In this document: positions 1 through 12,300 of the stretch, piece by piece
Numbering within the stretch: position 1 is the first letter of the stretch
How the letters are laid out: each line of letters begins with the position of its first letter
From: Mycobacterium sp.
Lineage (GTDB): Bacteria; Actinomycetota; Actinomycetes; Mycobacteriales; Mycobacteriaceae
Assembly (NCBI GenBank): GCA_026393245.1
Contig: JAPLAO010000216.1
Coordinates: 1 to 39,499, forward strand
Direction of reading: 5' to 3'
DNA length: 39,499 bases
Made by a program: the position numbers and the translations under genes
The notes under the pieces: model-generated
Told to the model about the DNA's origin: nothing
The model's database searches: none
The model's input: the letters and a program-made list of their open reading frames with translations, nothing else

Positions 1-1
1 A

Positions 2-271
2 CGCTGTCAGCAGGTGTGGTGTCCGGTGTGCGCGCTGGCCGCACTCGTCAACGGCGAGCAGCACCCCCTGCTGACCGTCATCGCCGATAACAGCGTGGCG
101 CTGCTGACGGTGATCAGGGCCATGACCGGCGATCAGACGGCTGCCGCGGAACCGACGCCGGGCGACCCGGACGGCGCGCCCGATTCCCGCAGCAACGGTG
201 ACCCGGCGGGGTCCGACGGCCGCTACCACGACATCCCGATCACCATCGAGACGGTCACCGCTGAGGAGTGA
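2..271 (+). CDS. C-terminal part of a small conserved mycobacterial protein (Rv2183c-like), 5' end outside window
   Basis: The frame is open from the window edge and ends with TGA at 269-271; 89 residues are visible. The visible part begins with a Cys-rich segment (RCQQVWCPVCALAAL), then a short helix-like stretch and an acidic, Gly/Asp/Pro-rich tail. Two cysteines as CPVC could bind metal or form a disulfide, but this is inference. In M. tuberculosis the protein upstream of the Rv2182c acyltransferase has the same CPVC-ALAALV-GEQHP signature, so I call it that homologue; its function is unknown. It is followed by a 114-bp gap carrying the candidate promoter of the acyltransferase gene. Confidence 0.7.
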   Translation, partial: RCQQVWCPVCALAALVNGEQHPLLTVIADNSVALLTVIRAMTGDQTAAAEPTPGDPDGAPDSRSNGDPAGSDGRYHDIPITIETVTAEE

Positions 272-335
272 TCGTCGCGCCTGTGGATTGGCCGTGAACA
301 GCGCGGCTGGAGTGGTTCCGGTGGCCATGGCTCGG

Positions 336-341
336 TAGAGT
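336..341 (+). promoter_or_regulatory. Candidate -10 element (TAGAGT) for the acyltransferase gene
   Basis: TAGAGT fits the mycobacterial SigA -10 pattern TANNNT and lies about 45 bp before the ATG at 386, leaving room for a leader with the strong GGTGAGGAGG ribosome site at 372-381. No good -35 is visible. Low certainty. Confidence 0.3.
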
Positions 342-385
342 CAGATCCGAGCAACGTCCACGCGGGAGCCGGTGAGGAGGGGCAT

Positions 386-1123
386 ATGTGGTACTGGTTA
401 TTCAAGTACATCTTCATGGGCCCCCTGCTCTCATTCATGACCCGGCCGAAAGTCGAAGGCCTGGAACACGTTCCGCGGTCCGGGCCGGCAATCCTGGCCA
501 GCAACCACCTCGCAGTGGTGGACAGCTTTTTTCTGCCCCTCGTCCTACGCCGAAGGATCACCTTCCTGGCCAAGTCGGAATACTTCACCGGCGCGGGTTT
601 GAAGGGGGCCTTCAAACGCTGGTTCTTCAGCGTCGCCGGCCAAGTGCCGATCGACCGGAGCGACGCCGATGCCGCACAGGCGGCCCTTGACACCGCGCGA
701 CGGCTGCTCGAGGAGGGCAAGCTCCTCGGCATGTACCCCGAAGGCACCCGTTCCCCGGACGGTCGCCTGTACAAGGGCAAGAGCGGCCTGGCTCGGCTGG
801 CACTGGAGACCGGTGTGCCGGTGATCCCGGTCGCGATGATCGGCACCGACGTCGTCAACCCGCCGGGGTCGAAGATGTGGCGGTTCGGCCGGGTGACGGT
901 GAAGTTCGGCAAGCCGATGGACTTCTCCCGCTTCGACGGCCTGGCCGGGAACCGATTCATTGAACGGGCCGTCATCGACGAGGTCATGTACGAACTCATG
1001 AATCTGTCCGGTCAGGAGTACGTCGACATCTATGCCGCGACGTTCAAGCAGGCCGGCGACTCGGTCACCGGCGATGTGCCAGGTCCGCCGGCGGCGCGGA
1101 TTCCGGAGTCCGCGGCGGGTTAA
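386..1123 (+). CDS. Lysophospholipid (1-acylglycerol-3-phosphate) acyltransferase, PlsC family, Rv2182c-like
   Basis: Transfers an acyl chain from acyl-CoA or acyl-ACP to lysophosphatidic acid or a related lysolipid at the inner membrane. The 245-residue protein has the PlsC motifs: NHLAVVD (HX4D, residues about 40-46), the acyl-acceptor motif YPEGTRS near residue 117, and a hydrophobic N-terminus that would anchor it to the membrane. The length equals that of mycobacterial Rv2182c (about 247). The ATG at 386 follows a strong GAGGAGG site. Its last 59 bp overlap, tail to tail, the 3' end of the mannosyltransferase gene on the other strand. Substrate and acyl donor cannot be read from the sequence. 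Confidence 0.9.
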   Translation: MWYWLFKYIFMGPLLSFMTRPKVEGLEHVPRSGPAILASNHLAVVDSFFLPLVLRRRITFLAKSEYFTGAGLKGAFKRWFFSVAGQVPIDRSDADAAQAALDTARRLLEEGKLLGMYPEGTRSPDGRLYKGKSGLARLALETGVPVIPVAMIGTDVVNPPGSKMWRFGRVTVKFGKPMDFSRFDGLAGNRFIERAVIDEVMYELMNLSGQEYVDIYAATFKQAGDSVTGDVPGPPAARIPESAAG

Positions 1124-2384
1124 CGCCCGGACGGACCAGCGCCAGGCCGGCGACCATGAGCACCGCCAGCGCCCACCACACATACGACATCCCGAGCAGT
1201 TGGCGCCACCATGCCGCCGAGGCCTCGCGGTGTTCGGGCAACAGTTCGATCGGCGTCCACACCATCAGCGCAGTCCCCGCGGCGCTGACACCCGCCAGAG
1301 CGGCACTGCGGTGCCGGTAGCCGAGCACCGCGGTGACGATGACCGTCGGCAACGCCCACACCCAGTGGTGCGACCAGGACACCGGCGAGACCACCAGGCC
1401 GAACATCGCCACGCACAGCACGGCCAGCGTCGACTCGCCGGCGGCCAGCACGCGCCGCACCGCCCACACGGTCAGCGCGAGAACCAGCAGACAGCTCACC
1501 GTCCACATCACGAAGTGGGTGCTCGGATCGAGACCGAGTCTGGCCAACGCCCCGGCGGCGTTCTGGTTGGTGTTCAGAGTTGCGTTGCCGATCCGATCGG
1601 TGTGGGCCACGGTGGACGTCCAGTACTCCAATGAGTCGCGCCATGCCAGGGCGAACCCGAGCCCGGTGGCGGCCGCGAACGAGGCCAACGTGATCAGCGC
1701 GGCAGGAATGTCCCGGCGCAGCACGAAGTACACCAGGAACACCGCCGGCGTCAGCTTCAGCGCGATGGCGATACCCAGCAGCAGGCCCCGGGGCCATGGA
1801 GTCCGGCGGGGTACGCAGTCGGCGATCACCAGGGTCATCAGGACGACGTTGATCTGGCCGAAGTGGAAGTTCGCCTGGATCGGCTCGAGCCACGTCATCG
1901 ACAGCGCGACCAGACCGGCCGCCAGCCAACCGCGCCACAGCCACAGCGGTGCCACGCCCTGGCGAACGGCCGGAACCTCTAGGCGGCCCAACACGATCCA
2001 GATCGACACCACCAGCAGTAGGCAGATGATGAGCGTGAAGAGCACACTCGCCACCGGCAGCGACACCAGTGCCAGCGGACTGAACACGATCGCGGCCAGC
2101 GGGGGATAGGTGAAGGGCAGATCCAGTCCGCCCTGGGTGGCGAATACGGCGCCGTCGGCGTACAGCGGCCGACCCGTCAACCAGGCCTGCCCACCCATTC
2201 GGTAGACGTCGGTGTCGATCAGGTAGGGCAGCTGCCGGAAGAGGTGCCAGCCGGCATAGCCGACGGCCACACCGATCGCGATCGCAATGACGGCGTCGGC
2301 GGCTCTCCACAGGCCGGTCGGCGGGCGGTCCGCAGGGTGCCGCCCGAGAAAACTGCCCCCTTCGGGCGACCGCCACCTGCTCAT
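1065..2384 (-). CDS. mptC: Alpha-(1->2)-mannosyltransferase of lipomannan/LAM synthesis, GT-C (GT87) family, Rv2181-like
   Basis: Polyprenyl-phosphomannose-dependent GT-C glycosyltransferase; the mycobacterial homologue adds single alpha-1,2-mannose branches to the mannan backbone of lipomannan and lipoarabinomannan on the outer face of the plasma membrane. The 439-residue protein is polytopic: a first membrane span at about residues 30-48, then an extracytoplasmic loop with the acidic motif DTDVYRMGG typical of the GT-C catalytic loop, then roughly ten more spans and a short Pro-rich tail. Start ATG at 2384 follows GGTGGGGAG almost directly. The 3' end overlaps the acyltransferase gene by 59 bp. 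A neighbouring mptA at 7958-9487 belongs to the same pathway. Family firm; exact linkage inferred from the homologue. Confidence 0.85.
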   Translation of the reverse strand: MSRWRSPEGGSFLGRHPADRPPTGLWRAADAVIAIAIGVAVGYAGWHLFRQLPYLIDTDVYRMGGQAWLTGRPLYADGAVFATQGGLDLPFTYPPLAAIVFSPLALVSLPVASVLFTLIICLLLVVSIWIVLGRLEVPAVRQGVAPLWLWRGWLAAGLVALSMTWLEPIQANFHFGQINVVLMTLVIADCVPRRTPWPRGLLLGIAIALKLTPAVFLVYFVLRRDIPAALITLASFAAATGLGFALAWRDSLEYWTSTVAHTDRIGNATLNTNQNAAGALARLGLDPSTHFVMWTVSCLLVLALTVWAVRRVLAAGESTLAVLCVAMFGLVVSPVSWSHHWVWALPTVIVTAVLGYRHRSAALAGVSAAGTALMVWTPIELLPEHREASAAWWRQLLGMSYVWWALAVLMVAGLALVRPGVNPPRTPESAPPADLAHRR

Positions 2385-2393
2385 CTCCCCACC

Positions 2394-2399
2394 AGACTA
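2394..2399 (-). promoter_or_regulatory. Candidate -10 element (TAGTCT) for mptC
   Basis: On the minus strand TAGTCT lies 9 nt before the ATG at 2384. Transcription starting 7 nt downstream would give a leader of only 2-3 nt. No clear -35. It is back to back with the candidate promoter of the next plus-strand gene at 2431. Confidence 0.4.
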
Positions 2400-2430
2400 T
2401 CCGGCCGAGGCGCCGGGGCAGTCGTGGGCG

Positions 2431-2436
2431 TAAGTT
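2431..2436 (+). promoter_or_regulatory. Candidate -10 element (TAAGTT) for the membrane-protein gene; near-leaderless
   Basis: TAAGTT fits TANNNT and is 8 nt before the GTG at 2445, the spacing expected of a leaderless mycobacterial transcript. It supports 2445 over the much longer frame that opens at 2244 inside mptC. No -35 recognised. Confidence 0.4.
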
Positions 2437-2444
2437 CCCTAGGC

Positions 2445-3427
2445 GTGCCAGCCGCCGTGCACTTCGACGTCATCGCCCCCGGACGGGTCCCGCTGATGTG
2501 GTGCCTGATCGCGTTCATCCTGACCTTCTTCGTGACCCGGACGATCACCCGCTACATCCGTTCGACGGCCGGCCGGACCGGCCCGCGCAAATGGTGGCAG
2601 CCGCACAACATCTCCGTCTCGTCCAAAGACGGCGGCAGTGCCGGCGGCAGCGGCGGGGGGATGCACATCCACCATGCCGTGTTCGGGGTCATCCTGTCGC
2701 TGTCCGCCGGTGTCGCCATGGTGACCTTGGCCCAGGGTGGCACCATCCACCAATTCACCGCGGCCGCAATCGTCTTCGGCATCGGAGCCGCCCTGGTGCT
2801 CGACGAGTTCGCGCTGATTCTGCACCTGCAGGACGTCTACTGGTCCGAAGACGGCCGCACCTCAGTCGACGCGGTGTTTGTCGCGGTCGCAGTGGCAGGC
2901 CTGCTGGTGATGGGATTCAACCCGCTGTCGTTCTTCGACATCGGCATCTGGCGCGACGACACTTCGGTCCTGGCCCGGGTGACGGTGGTGCTGATGGCCG
3001 TATTCATCCTGGCGCTCGCGGTCGTCGTGTTGTTGAAGGGCAAGTTGTGGACCGGACTGGTGGGCATGTTCATCACACCGTTGCTGTTCTTCGGCGCGAT
3101 CCGGTTGTCCCGGCCGCACGCCCCGTGGGCGCGTTGGCATTACCAGGACGAACCCCGCAAGATGCACCGCGCCATGGAGCGCGAGCGCTACCTGCGCCGG
3201 CCGTTCGTCCAGGCCAACCTCTGGTTGCAGCATGTGATCGCCGGCGAGCCCCGGTTCCCGGCCGCGGCCGAGGTGGACGCCGAACTCGACCGCGAGGTCC
3301 ATGCCGCACCGCCACCGGCACAGTCGGCACCGCTGGATCAGTCGGCACAGCCGGCACAGCCGGATCAGTCGGCACAGTCGGCACCGCCGAGTGCCCAACC
3401 CGCGGTCGCGGGATCGGGACCCAGCTG

Positions 3428-3428
<1 letters not shown>
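2445..3428 (+). CDS. Polytopic membrane protein of unknown function (Rv2180c-like)
   Basis: I do not know its biochemical role. From the GTG at 2445 the protein has 327 residues: a short N-terminus (VPAAVHFDVIAPG), about six membrane spans (around residues 18-40, 85-103, 110-133, 144-163, 180-203, 208-226), an Arg-rich cytoplasmic stretch, and a C-terminal tail of about 40 residues built from Gln/Ser/Ala/Pro repeats (DQSAQ, QSAPP). A Gly/Ser-rich loop and HIHHAVFG follow the first span. The frame is open back to 2244, but that part is antisense to mptC and reads as low-quality coding; the TAAGTT hexamer 8 nt upstream supports 2445, and GTG at 2457 is another choice. It overlaps the next gene by one base (TGATG), so the two are probably translated together. 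Confidence 0.75.
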
Positions 3429-5576
<2,148 letters not shown>

Positions 5577-5581
5577 GAACC

Positions 5582-5629
5582 GTGGCATACCTGTGCAATA
5601 TGTGGCATGATTAGACGATGGATGCCACA
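5582..5629. promoter_or_regulatory. Candidate vapBC autoregulatory operator: three GTGGCAT half-sites at 20-bp steps
   Basis: GTGGCAT occurs at 5582-5588 and 5602-5608, and its complement ATGCCAC at 5622-5628. The last two extend to an 8-bp inverted repeat (TGTGGCAT and ATGCCACA, 5601-5608 and 5622-5629) with a 13-nt spacer spanning the antitoxin start codon. The three sites begin exactly 20 bp apart, about two helical turns, so they lie on one DNA face. AbrB-type antitoxins bind such inverted repeats at their own promoters; that this is the operator is inference. Confidence 0.6.
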
Positions 5630-5860
5630 CTAGTATTGGGCCAGCAAGGTCGGCTTGTGATCCCGGCATCCATCCGGACCGCGTTGGGCCTGGCTCCCGG
5701 CGATCGCGTGCACCTGCATGTGACTGGTCGACGGCTGGTGCTTGAACGACAGCAGGATGCCGTGGCTGAACTACGGGCATTGGCAGCGGAAGTTCCGAAG
5801 AACCGCTCGCTGGTCGAGGAGTTGCTCGCAGACCGACGGCTGGCCGCTGAGGCCGAATGA
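5618..5860 (+). CDS. vapB: VapB-type antitoxin, SpoVT-AbrB DNA-binding domain
   Basis: Neutralises the PIN-domain toxin encoded by the next gene and probably represses its own promoter. The 80 residues have an AbrB swapped-hairpin domain at residues 1-45 ([19 protein letters not shown], then [18 protein letters not shown]) and a C-terminal helix rich in Leu, Glu and Arg that would wrap the toxin. Start ATG at 5618 gives MDATLVLG; no good ribosome site is visible, and the start lies within the inverted repeat described as operator. The stop overlaps the toxin start as ATGA. The pair sits between aroG and pknL, where M. tuberculosis has a different insertion (Rv2177c), so this is an accessory site. 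Confidence 0.88.
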   Translation: MDATLVLGQQGRLVIPASIRTALGLAPGDRVHLHVTGRRLVLERQQDAVAELRALAAEVPKNRSLVEELLADRRLAAEAE

Positions 5861-6237
5861 CGGTCTTGGACGCGTCTGCGGTGCTGGCCCTCGTTCACAA
5901 CGAACCAGGCGCCGACCAGGTCGCAGCCGAACTGCAGTCTGCGTCACTAGGTGCAGCGAACCTCGCGGAAGTCATCGGCAAGCTGGTAGACGCCGATCTT
6001 GATGTGAGTCGCGTCCGCGAATTACTGGCCGCCGCCGGCGTAACGATCGAGCCGGTGACTGAAGCCGATGCCGAACTCGCCGGGGTCATGCGGACCCTGG
6101 CGGGCGGACGTGGGCTGTCGTTGGGCGATCGCTGCTGCCTCGCCCTGGCAGTGCGCAGCACGCCTCCTGAAGTTCTGACTGCCGATCGCGCGTGGTCCCA
6201 ACTCGATCTCCCCATCAGAGTCCGTCTGCTCCGGTAG
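5857..6237 (+). CDS. vapC: VapC-type toxin, PIN-domain ribonuclease
   Basis: PIN-domain Mg-dependent endoribonuclease; VapC toxins cut specific tRNAs or rRNA and stop growth when released from VapB. In the 126 residues the acidic active-site set is present: Asp5 (VLDAS), Glu38 (NLAEVIGK), Asp91 ([12 protein letters not shown]) and Asp110 (LTADRAW). The protein therefore looks intact. It overlaps vapB by 4 bp (ATGA), the usual coupling of antitoxin before toxin. Target RNA cannot be predicted. It ends 31 bp before the convergent end of pknL, with no terminator visible between them. Confidence 0.9.
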   Translation: MTVLDASAVLALVHNEPGADQVAAELQSASLGAANLAEVIGKLVDADLDVSRVRELLAAAGVTIEPVTEADAELAGVMRTLAGGRGLSLGDRCCLALAVRSTPPEVLTADRAWSQLDLPIRVRLLR

Positions 6238-6268
6238 ATATGTGGGATTCGCGTTTGCCCAGCGAGTA

Positions 6269-7471
6269 TCAGCGGCCGATAAGGGCATTGAAGTTGAGTC
6301 CGAGTTCCCACCCCGCCAGGGCCACCAGGCCGGTGAGCACGAACACGGTGAGCACCCAGAACGCCAGGATGCGCCGGGAGCGTTGTCGTGCCCACGCGAA
6401 CTCGTCGATATTGATTCCCGCGAATTGCCTTGATGGGGAATCGTATTCGTCGGGTTCGTCGACTTCGTCACCTCGGACCAGTGCGGTCTCGGCGTCGTCG
6501 TCGGAGACCGCGACGGGCTGCCAGTCACCCGGTCCGCGGGTCAGTTGACGGGTCGGGCGCCGAACCGGTGGTGTGACGGCCGCGGCGGAGTGCTGCGCGG
6601 AGTTCTGTGGTGCCGGAACGCGGAATTGCGGCAGGGCCAAATCCTCGGCGATCGCGTCGAGTTCGGCGATCATCTCCGAGGCGTCGGCGAACCTGTCATC
6701 GGGATTGCGCGCCGTCGCCCGGGCGATGAATGCGTCGAACTCCTCGGGCACCCCGTCGATCATCGAACTGGGTGGGGGCACGTCCTGTTCGAGGCGCTGG
6801 TTGGCGACGGTGATCGCGCTATCGCCGTTGAAAGGTGTTGCGCCGGTGAGAAGTTCGAACGCCATGATGCCGGCCGAGTACACATCGCTGCGCGGTTCGG
6901 TGTCGGCACCGAGTACCTGCTCCGGCGAGAGATAGGCGGCTGTGCCGAGGATGACACTGGTGGAGGTGACGCCCGCCTCGGCGATCGCTCGCACCAAACC
7001 GAAGTCGACGAGTTTCACCTCGCCGTCATCGGAGATCAGCACATTCTCGGGTTTGATGTCGCGATGCACCAGGCCGGCCCGATGGGCGACTCCAAGTCCG
7101 CCGAGCACGGGGCGGAGCGCGGCGACGACGGCGTGCGGTGGCATTGGGCCGCGCTCGCGCAGGAGTTCGCGCAGTGTGCCGCCCTCGATGAGTTCCATGA
7201 CCAGAAACGGGTGTGCGGGGTCGTTGCCCTGGTCGTAGATGGCCACCAGGCCGGGATGCTTCAGGCTTGCGATTGCCCGGGCCTCGCGATGGAACCGGGT
7301 AAGGAACTGGTGGTCACTGGCATAGCGGGCGTCCATGACTTTCAGTGCGACCGGCCGGTCGAGTCGAACGTCGAGCCCGCGATAGACCGTCGACATTCCG
7401 CCGGTGGCAATCCTGGCCTCGACGCGATACCGACCGTCGAGTAACGCACCGACGAGCGGGTCCGGCCTCAC
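6269..7471 (-). CDS. pknL: Transmembrane serine/threonine protein kinase PknL
   Basis: Eukaryotic-type kinase beside the dcw cluster, linked in M. tuberculosis to phosphorylation of the divergent gene's product. The 400 residues comprise a kinase domain (about 13-275): Gly-rich loop IATGGMSTVYRG, Lys44 in VALKVMD, catalytic HRDIKPEN (Asp138), DFG at 156-158, a Ser/Thr-rich activation loop (GVTSTSV, about 167-173) and GTAAYLSPEQ. A basic and acidic juxtamembrane linker follows, then one span at about 371-390 and only about ten residues outside; like the homologue (399 residues) it lacks an extracellular sensor domain. GTG start at 7471 lies 6 nt after TAGGAT, so it is probably leaderless. Confidence 0.95.
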   Translation of the reverse strand: MRPDPLVGALLDGRYRVEARIATGGMSTVYRGLDVRLDRPVALKVMDARYASDHQFLTRFHREARAIASLKHPGLVAIYDQGNDPAHPFLVMELIEGGTLRELLRERGPMPPHAVVAALRPVLGGLGVAHRAGLVHRDIKPENVLISDDGEVKLVDFGLVRAIAEAGVTSTSVILGTAAYLSPEQVLGADTEPRSDVYSAGIMAFELLTGATPFNGDSAITVANQRLEQDVPPPSSMIDGVPEEFDAFIARATARNPDDRFADASEMIAELDAIAEDLALPQFRVPAPQNSAQHSAAAVTPPVRRPTRQLTRGPGDWQPVAVSDDDAETALVRGDEVDEPDEYDSPSRQFAGINIDEFAWARQRSRRILAFWVLTVFVLTGLVALAGWELGLNFNALIGR

Positions 7472-7477
7472 CGCACC

Positions 7478-7483
7478 ATCCTA
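7478..7483 (-). promoter_or_regulatory. Candidate -10 element (TAGGAT) for leaderless pknL
   Basis: On the minus strand TAGGAT is followed by GGTGCG and then the GTG start at 7471. The hexamer and 6-nt spacing are the same as before aroG. It is divergent from the candidate promoter at 7559. Confidence 0.5.
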
Positions 7484-7558
7484 AGTCGCCGGGTCGTCGA
7501 TGGGCTGTGACGACGATGCTCCACTGAACGCCGCGCGTGTCCTGGTCGGCCACGGTCC

Positions 7559-7564
7559 TACACT
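7559..7564 (+). promoter_or_regulatory. Candidate -10 element (TACACT) for the Rv2175c-like gene
   Basis: TACACT fits TANNNT and is followed by 7 nt (TACTTCC) and a GTG at 7572, so a leaderless message starting at that GTG is likely. It lies inside the longer open frame that begins at 7500, which matters for the choice of start. Confidence 0.45.
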
Positions 7565-7571
7565 TACTTCC

Positions 7572-7976
7572 GTGAGCAACATTCCCGCCGGCGATGATGT
7601 CCTGGATCCCGACGAACCCGTTTACGACCTGCCGACGGTGGCCGAACTGCTCGGTATCCCGGTGACCAAAGTGCATCAGCGCCTTCGGGACGGCCAACTG
7701 GTGGCGGTGCGGCGAAACAGCATCATGGTGGTGCCGCAGTTGTTCTTCACTGAGGCCGGGGAAGTGACCAAGTCGCTTGCCGGTCTGCTCGCGGTGCTCC
7801 GCGACGGCGGCTACGGGGACACCGAGATCCTGCGCTGGCTGTTCACCGCCGACCCGTCGCTGACGGTGTCCCGGGACGGGGTGCGCGACACGATTCCGAA
7901 CGCACGTCCGATCGATGCCCTGCACGCCCATCAGGCCCGCGAGGTCCTGCGGCGGGCTCAGGCGATGGCGTACTGA
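7572..7976 (+). CDS. Winged-helix DNA-binding protein, PknL substrate homologue (Rv2175c-like)
   Basis: M. tuberculosis Rv2175c is a small DNA-binding protein whose binding is lowered when PknL phosphorylates its N-terminal tail. From GTG 7572 the product has 134 residues: MSNIPAGDDVLDPDEP, then a helix-turn-helix core (YDLPTVAELLGIPVTKVHQRL, about 18-38), a wing (VAVRRNSIMVVPQLFF), and a C-terminal helical part ending DALHAHQAREV-RRAQAMAY, which is nearly identical to the homologue. The frame is open to ATG 7500, giving 158 residues and a Thr aligned with the reported phosphosite; the TACACT hexamer 7 nt before 7572 argues for the shorter form. Divergent from pknL; its 3' end overlaps mptA by 19 bp tail to tail. 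Confidence 0.85.
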   Translation: MSNIPAGDDVLDPDEPVYDLPTVAELLGIPVTKVHQRLRDGQLVAVRRNSIMVVPQLFFTEAGEVTKSLAGLLAVLRDGGYGDTEILRWLFTADPSLTVSRDGVRDTIPNARPIDALHAHQAREVLRRAQAMAY

Positions 7977-9487
7977 TCCGGCTTCGGATCGTTCACGCGG
8001 CGCAGCCAGTGCCACGCCGCCACTGCGCAGGCCGTGGCCAGTAGGACGTGCGGCCAGGAATACATACCGTGTGCGCCGTCGGGCTTGAAGATGATCATGA
8101 TCCAGGTGCAGGATCCCGCGATCAGGGCGATCGCCGGCCGCGACTGGGCCAGCGCTGATGCCACCGCGAGCGGCCAGGTGTAATACCACGGCAGCGCGGC
8201 GGGCACGAACAGCACGACGACGAGCATCACCCACGCGATCCCCTGGAGCGCCTCGCGGTCAGTATGCCGAAAACGCCACCACAGCAGGGGAAGTGACACT
8301 CCGATGATGCCGATGCCGACAGTGCGGGTGACGTCGAGGATGGCGTAGAAGTTGACCGGCATGAACAACCCGCCGATCGCATTGGCCAGGTTTGCCACCG
8401 CGGTCGGGATTGTCAGCCAGTTGATGATCCGAACCGAACCGGCCAGTGCGGTCAGCCAGCCGAGGCCAACCCCGGCCACACCGGACAGCACCGCGAACAC
8501 CGCGACGAAGGTCGCCACCGATGCCGCGGTGGCAATGGTGAAAGCCCGCAGTCGATTTCCGCCGCGATGCCGCATCCAGACCCACACCATGAATGGCAGT
8601 GCGAGCACCGCGGTGGCCTTGACCGCGACCGCGATGGCGATCAACGCCGCTCCGGCGACGTGATGTCGGGAGAACGTCAGCGTGATGCCGGCCATCATGA
8701 GCCCGACCATCAGCATCTCGTTGTGCACTCCACCCATGAGGTGCACGATCACCAGGGGATTGAGCACGCATATCCACAGCGCCACCGCACCGTCGGCGCC
8801 GACATGGCGCGCGATCCGCGGCGCGGCCCAGATCAACAGCGCCAGACCGGGCAGCATGCACAGTCGCAGCAGCATGGTCCCGGTCACCACGTTGTCGCCG
8901 GCGACCAGGGTCACGAATTTGGCGACCATGATGAACGCCGGTCCATAGGGTGCCGGCGTGGTCACCCAGACCGCACTGACGTTGTCCAGTAGGGGATTCG
9001 GGTTCTCGATCGGACCCACGACGTACGGATCGAAACCATCGCGCAACAGCGCACCCTGGGCCAGATACGAGTAGGTATCGCGGCTGAACAGCGGGACGCT
9101 GAGGAGCAGTGGGGCTAACCAGAATCCGGTCGTCGCAATCATGGTGTACTCGCTGACCTTCTCGCCGTCGACCACCCGGCGGCCCAGCCACAGCCATGCC
9201 GCCAGCACAAGCGCGACGCCCAGCCACACCAGTACCGAGGAGACAACCAGTCCGTGGCCGAATCGCAGCCAGGACAGGTGGGCCGATTCCAGCAGGGGAT
9301 CGCGCTGGCGGGTGCTGCCGGCGCCGACGCCGCCGATAGCGATCAACGCGGCGCCCAGAAAACCCAGCAGAGCCGGCCGGCCGTCGTCAGCCCGGGCGAA
9401 CGCGATCAGCCGACGCAGTCCGGTTGGCGCAGTGGCCGTCGGTGTGTTGGCCGGGGGTGTGCTGGCCGGGGGTGCGCTGGCTGCCAT
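7958..9487 (-). CDS. mptA: Alpha-(1->6)-mannopyranosyltransferase of lipomannan synthesis, GT-C family
   Basis: Extends the alpha-1,6-mannan backbone of lipomannan and lipoarabinomannan using polyprenyl-phosphomannose on the periplasmic side. The 509 residues (homologue about 516) have a Thr/Pro/Ala-rich N-terminal tail (1-25), a first span near 38-56, and about a dozen further spans. The first large outer loop holds the acidic motif SRDTYSYLAQG followed by GFDPYVVGP, the pattern of this GT-C group. ATG at 9487 lies 3 bp after the idsA2 stop, so it is the last gene of the minus-strand operon GNAT-lppM-idsA2-mptA. Its final 19 bp overlap the opposite-strand DNA-binding gene. Confidence 0.93.
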   Translation of the reverse strand: MAASAPPASTPPANTPTATAPTGLRRLIAFARADDGRPALLGFLGAALIAIGGVGAGSTRQRDPLLESAHLSWLRFGHGLVVSSVLVWLGVALVLAAWLWLGRRVVDGEKVSEYTMIATTGFWLAPLLLSVPLFSRDTYSYLAQGALLRDGFDPYVVGPIENPNPLLDNVSAVWVTTPAPYGPAFIMVAKFVTLVAGDNVVTGTMLLRLCMLPGLALLIWAAPRIARHVGADGAVALWICVLNPLVIVHLMGGVHNEMLMVGLMMAGITLTFSRHHVAGAALIAIAVAVKATAVLALPFMVWVWMRHRGGNRLRAFTIATAASVATFVAVFAVLSGVAGVGLGWLTALAGSVRIINWLTIPTAVANLANAIGGLFMPVNFYAILDVTRTVGIGIIGVSLPLLWWRFRHTDREALQGIAWVMLVVVLFVPAALPWYYTWPLAVASALAQSRPAIALIAGSCTWIMIIFKPDGAHGMYSWPHVLLATACAVAAWHWLRRVNDPKPDQYAIA

Positions 9488-9490
9488 CGG

Positions 9491-11916
<2,426 letters not shown>

Positions 11917-11961
11917 CGCCGTGGGGCCCCTTTCGACGTCCGGACCGGGCCAGGTCGGTTC

Positions 11962-12087
11962 ACCGCCCATTATGGTGCCGTCCCGCCACGGCGCCCATGA
12001 CGGTGCCGATTCGGCACGGCGCCCATGACGGTGCCGGTTCGGCAGGGCGCCCATGACGGTGCCGATTCGGCAGGGCGCCCGGCCCGG
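11962..12087. repeat. 28-bp tandem array upstream of the acetyltransferase operon
   Basis: Three clear units start at 11991, 12019 and 12047, each beginning GCGCCCATGACGGTGCCG, with a degenerate unit before (11962-11990) and a partial one after (12075-12087). Units differ at two or three positions. Each holds an inverted repeat GTGCCG-ATT-CGGCAC; arms are 6 bp in the first unit and 5 bp in the others. It lies in the 384-bp gap between two divergent genes, which otherwise holds only promoter-like hexamers. Confidence 0.93.
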
Positions 12088-12143
12088 TCATGACCATCGT
12101 CTTACGTCGTCGTGACCGCTGTCGACGAGCCGGTGGGCCGGGC

Positions 12144-12149
12144 TACAAT
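12144..12149 (+). promoter_or_regulatory. Candidate -10 element (TACAAT) for the DUF3040 gene
   Basis: TACAAT is one base from the TATAAT ideal. GTCGAC 17 bp upstream is a poor -35. A second candidate, TATCAT at 12215-12220, is nearer the gene. Either leaves a leader of 80-150 nt before the ATG at 12301. Confidence 0.35.
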
Positions 12150-12300
12150 TGCGAGGACTTCCCGGGCGGACAAATGGGTGGTCGAACTGGGTGGTGCGGG
12201 GCACTTCAGCCTCGTATCATTTGGTTACTCACCCGCGGTTCCGCCGGGGCGGGTCTACTTCACGAGGAAATACCGGCTGAGCCGGGGCAAGGAGGGACGG

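Noticed and set aside
2244..2444. N-terminal extension of the membrane protein to 394 residues
   Set aside because: It is antisense to the mptC N-terminus and has no membrane or family character; a -10-like hexamer supports GTG 2445.
11917..12054. N-terminal extension of the GNAT protein through the 28-bp array
   Set aside because: The extension is only a translation of the repeat, and TTG 11916 matches the homologue's first residues with a ribosome site upstream.
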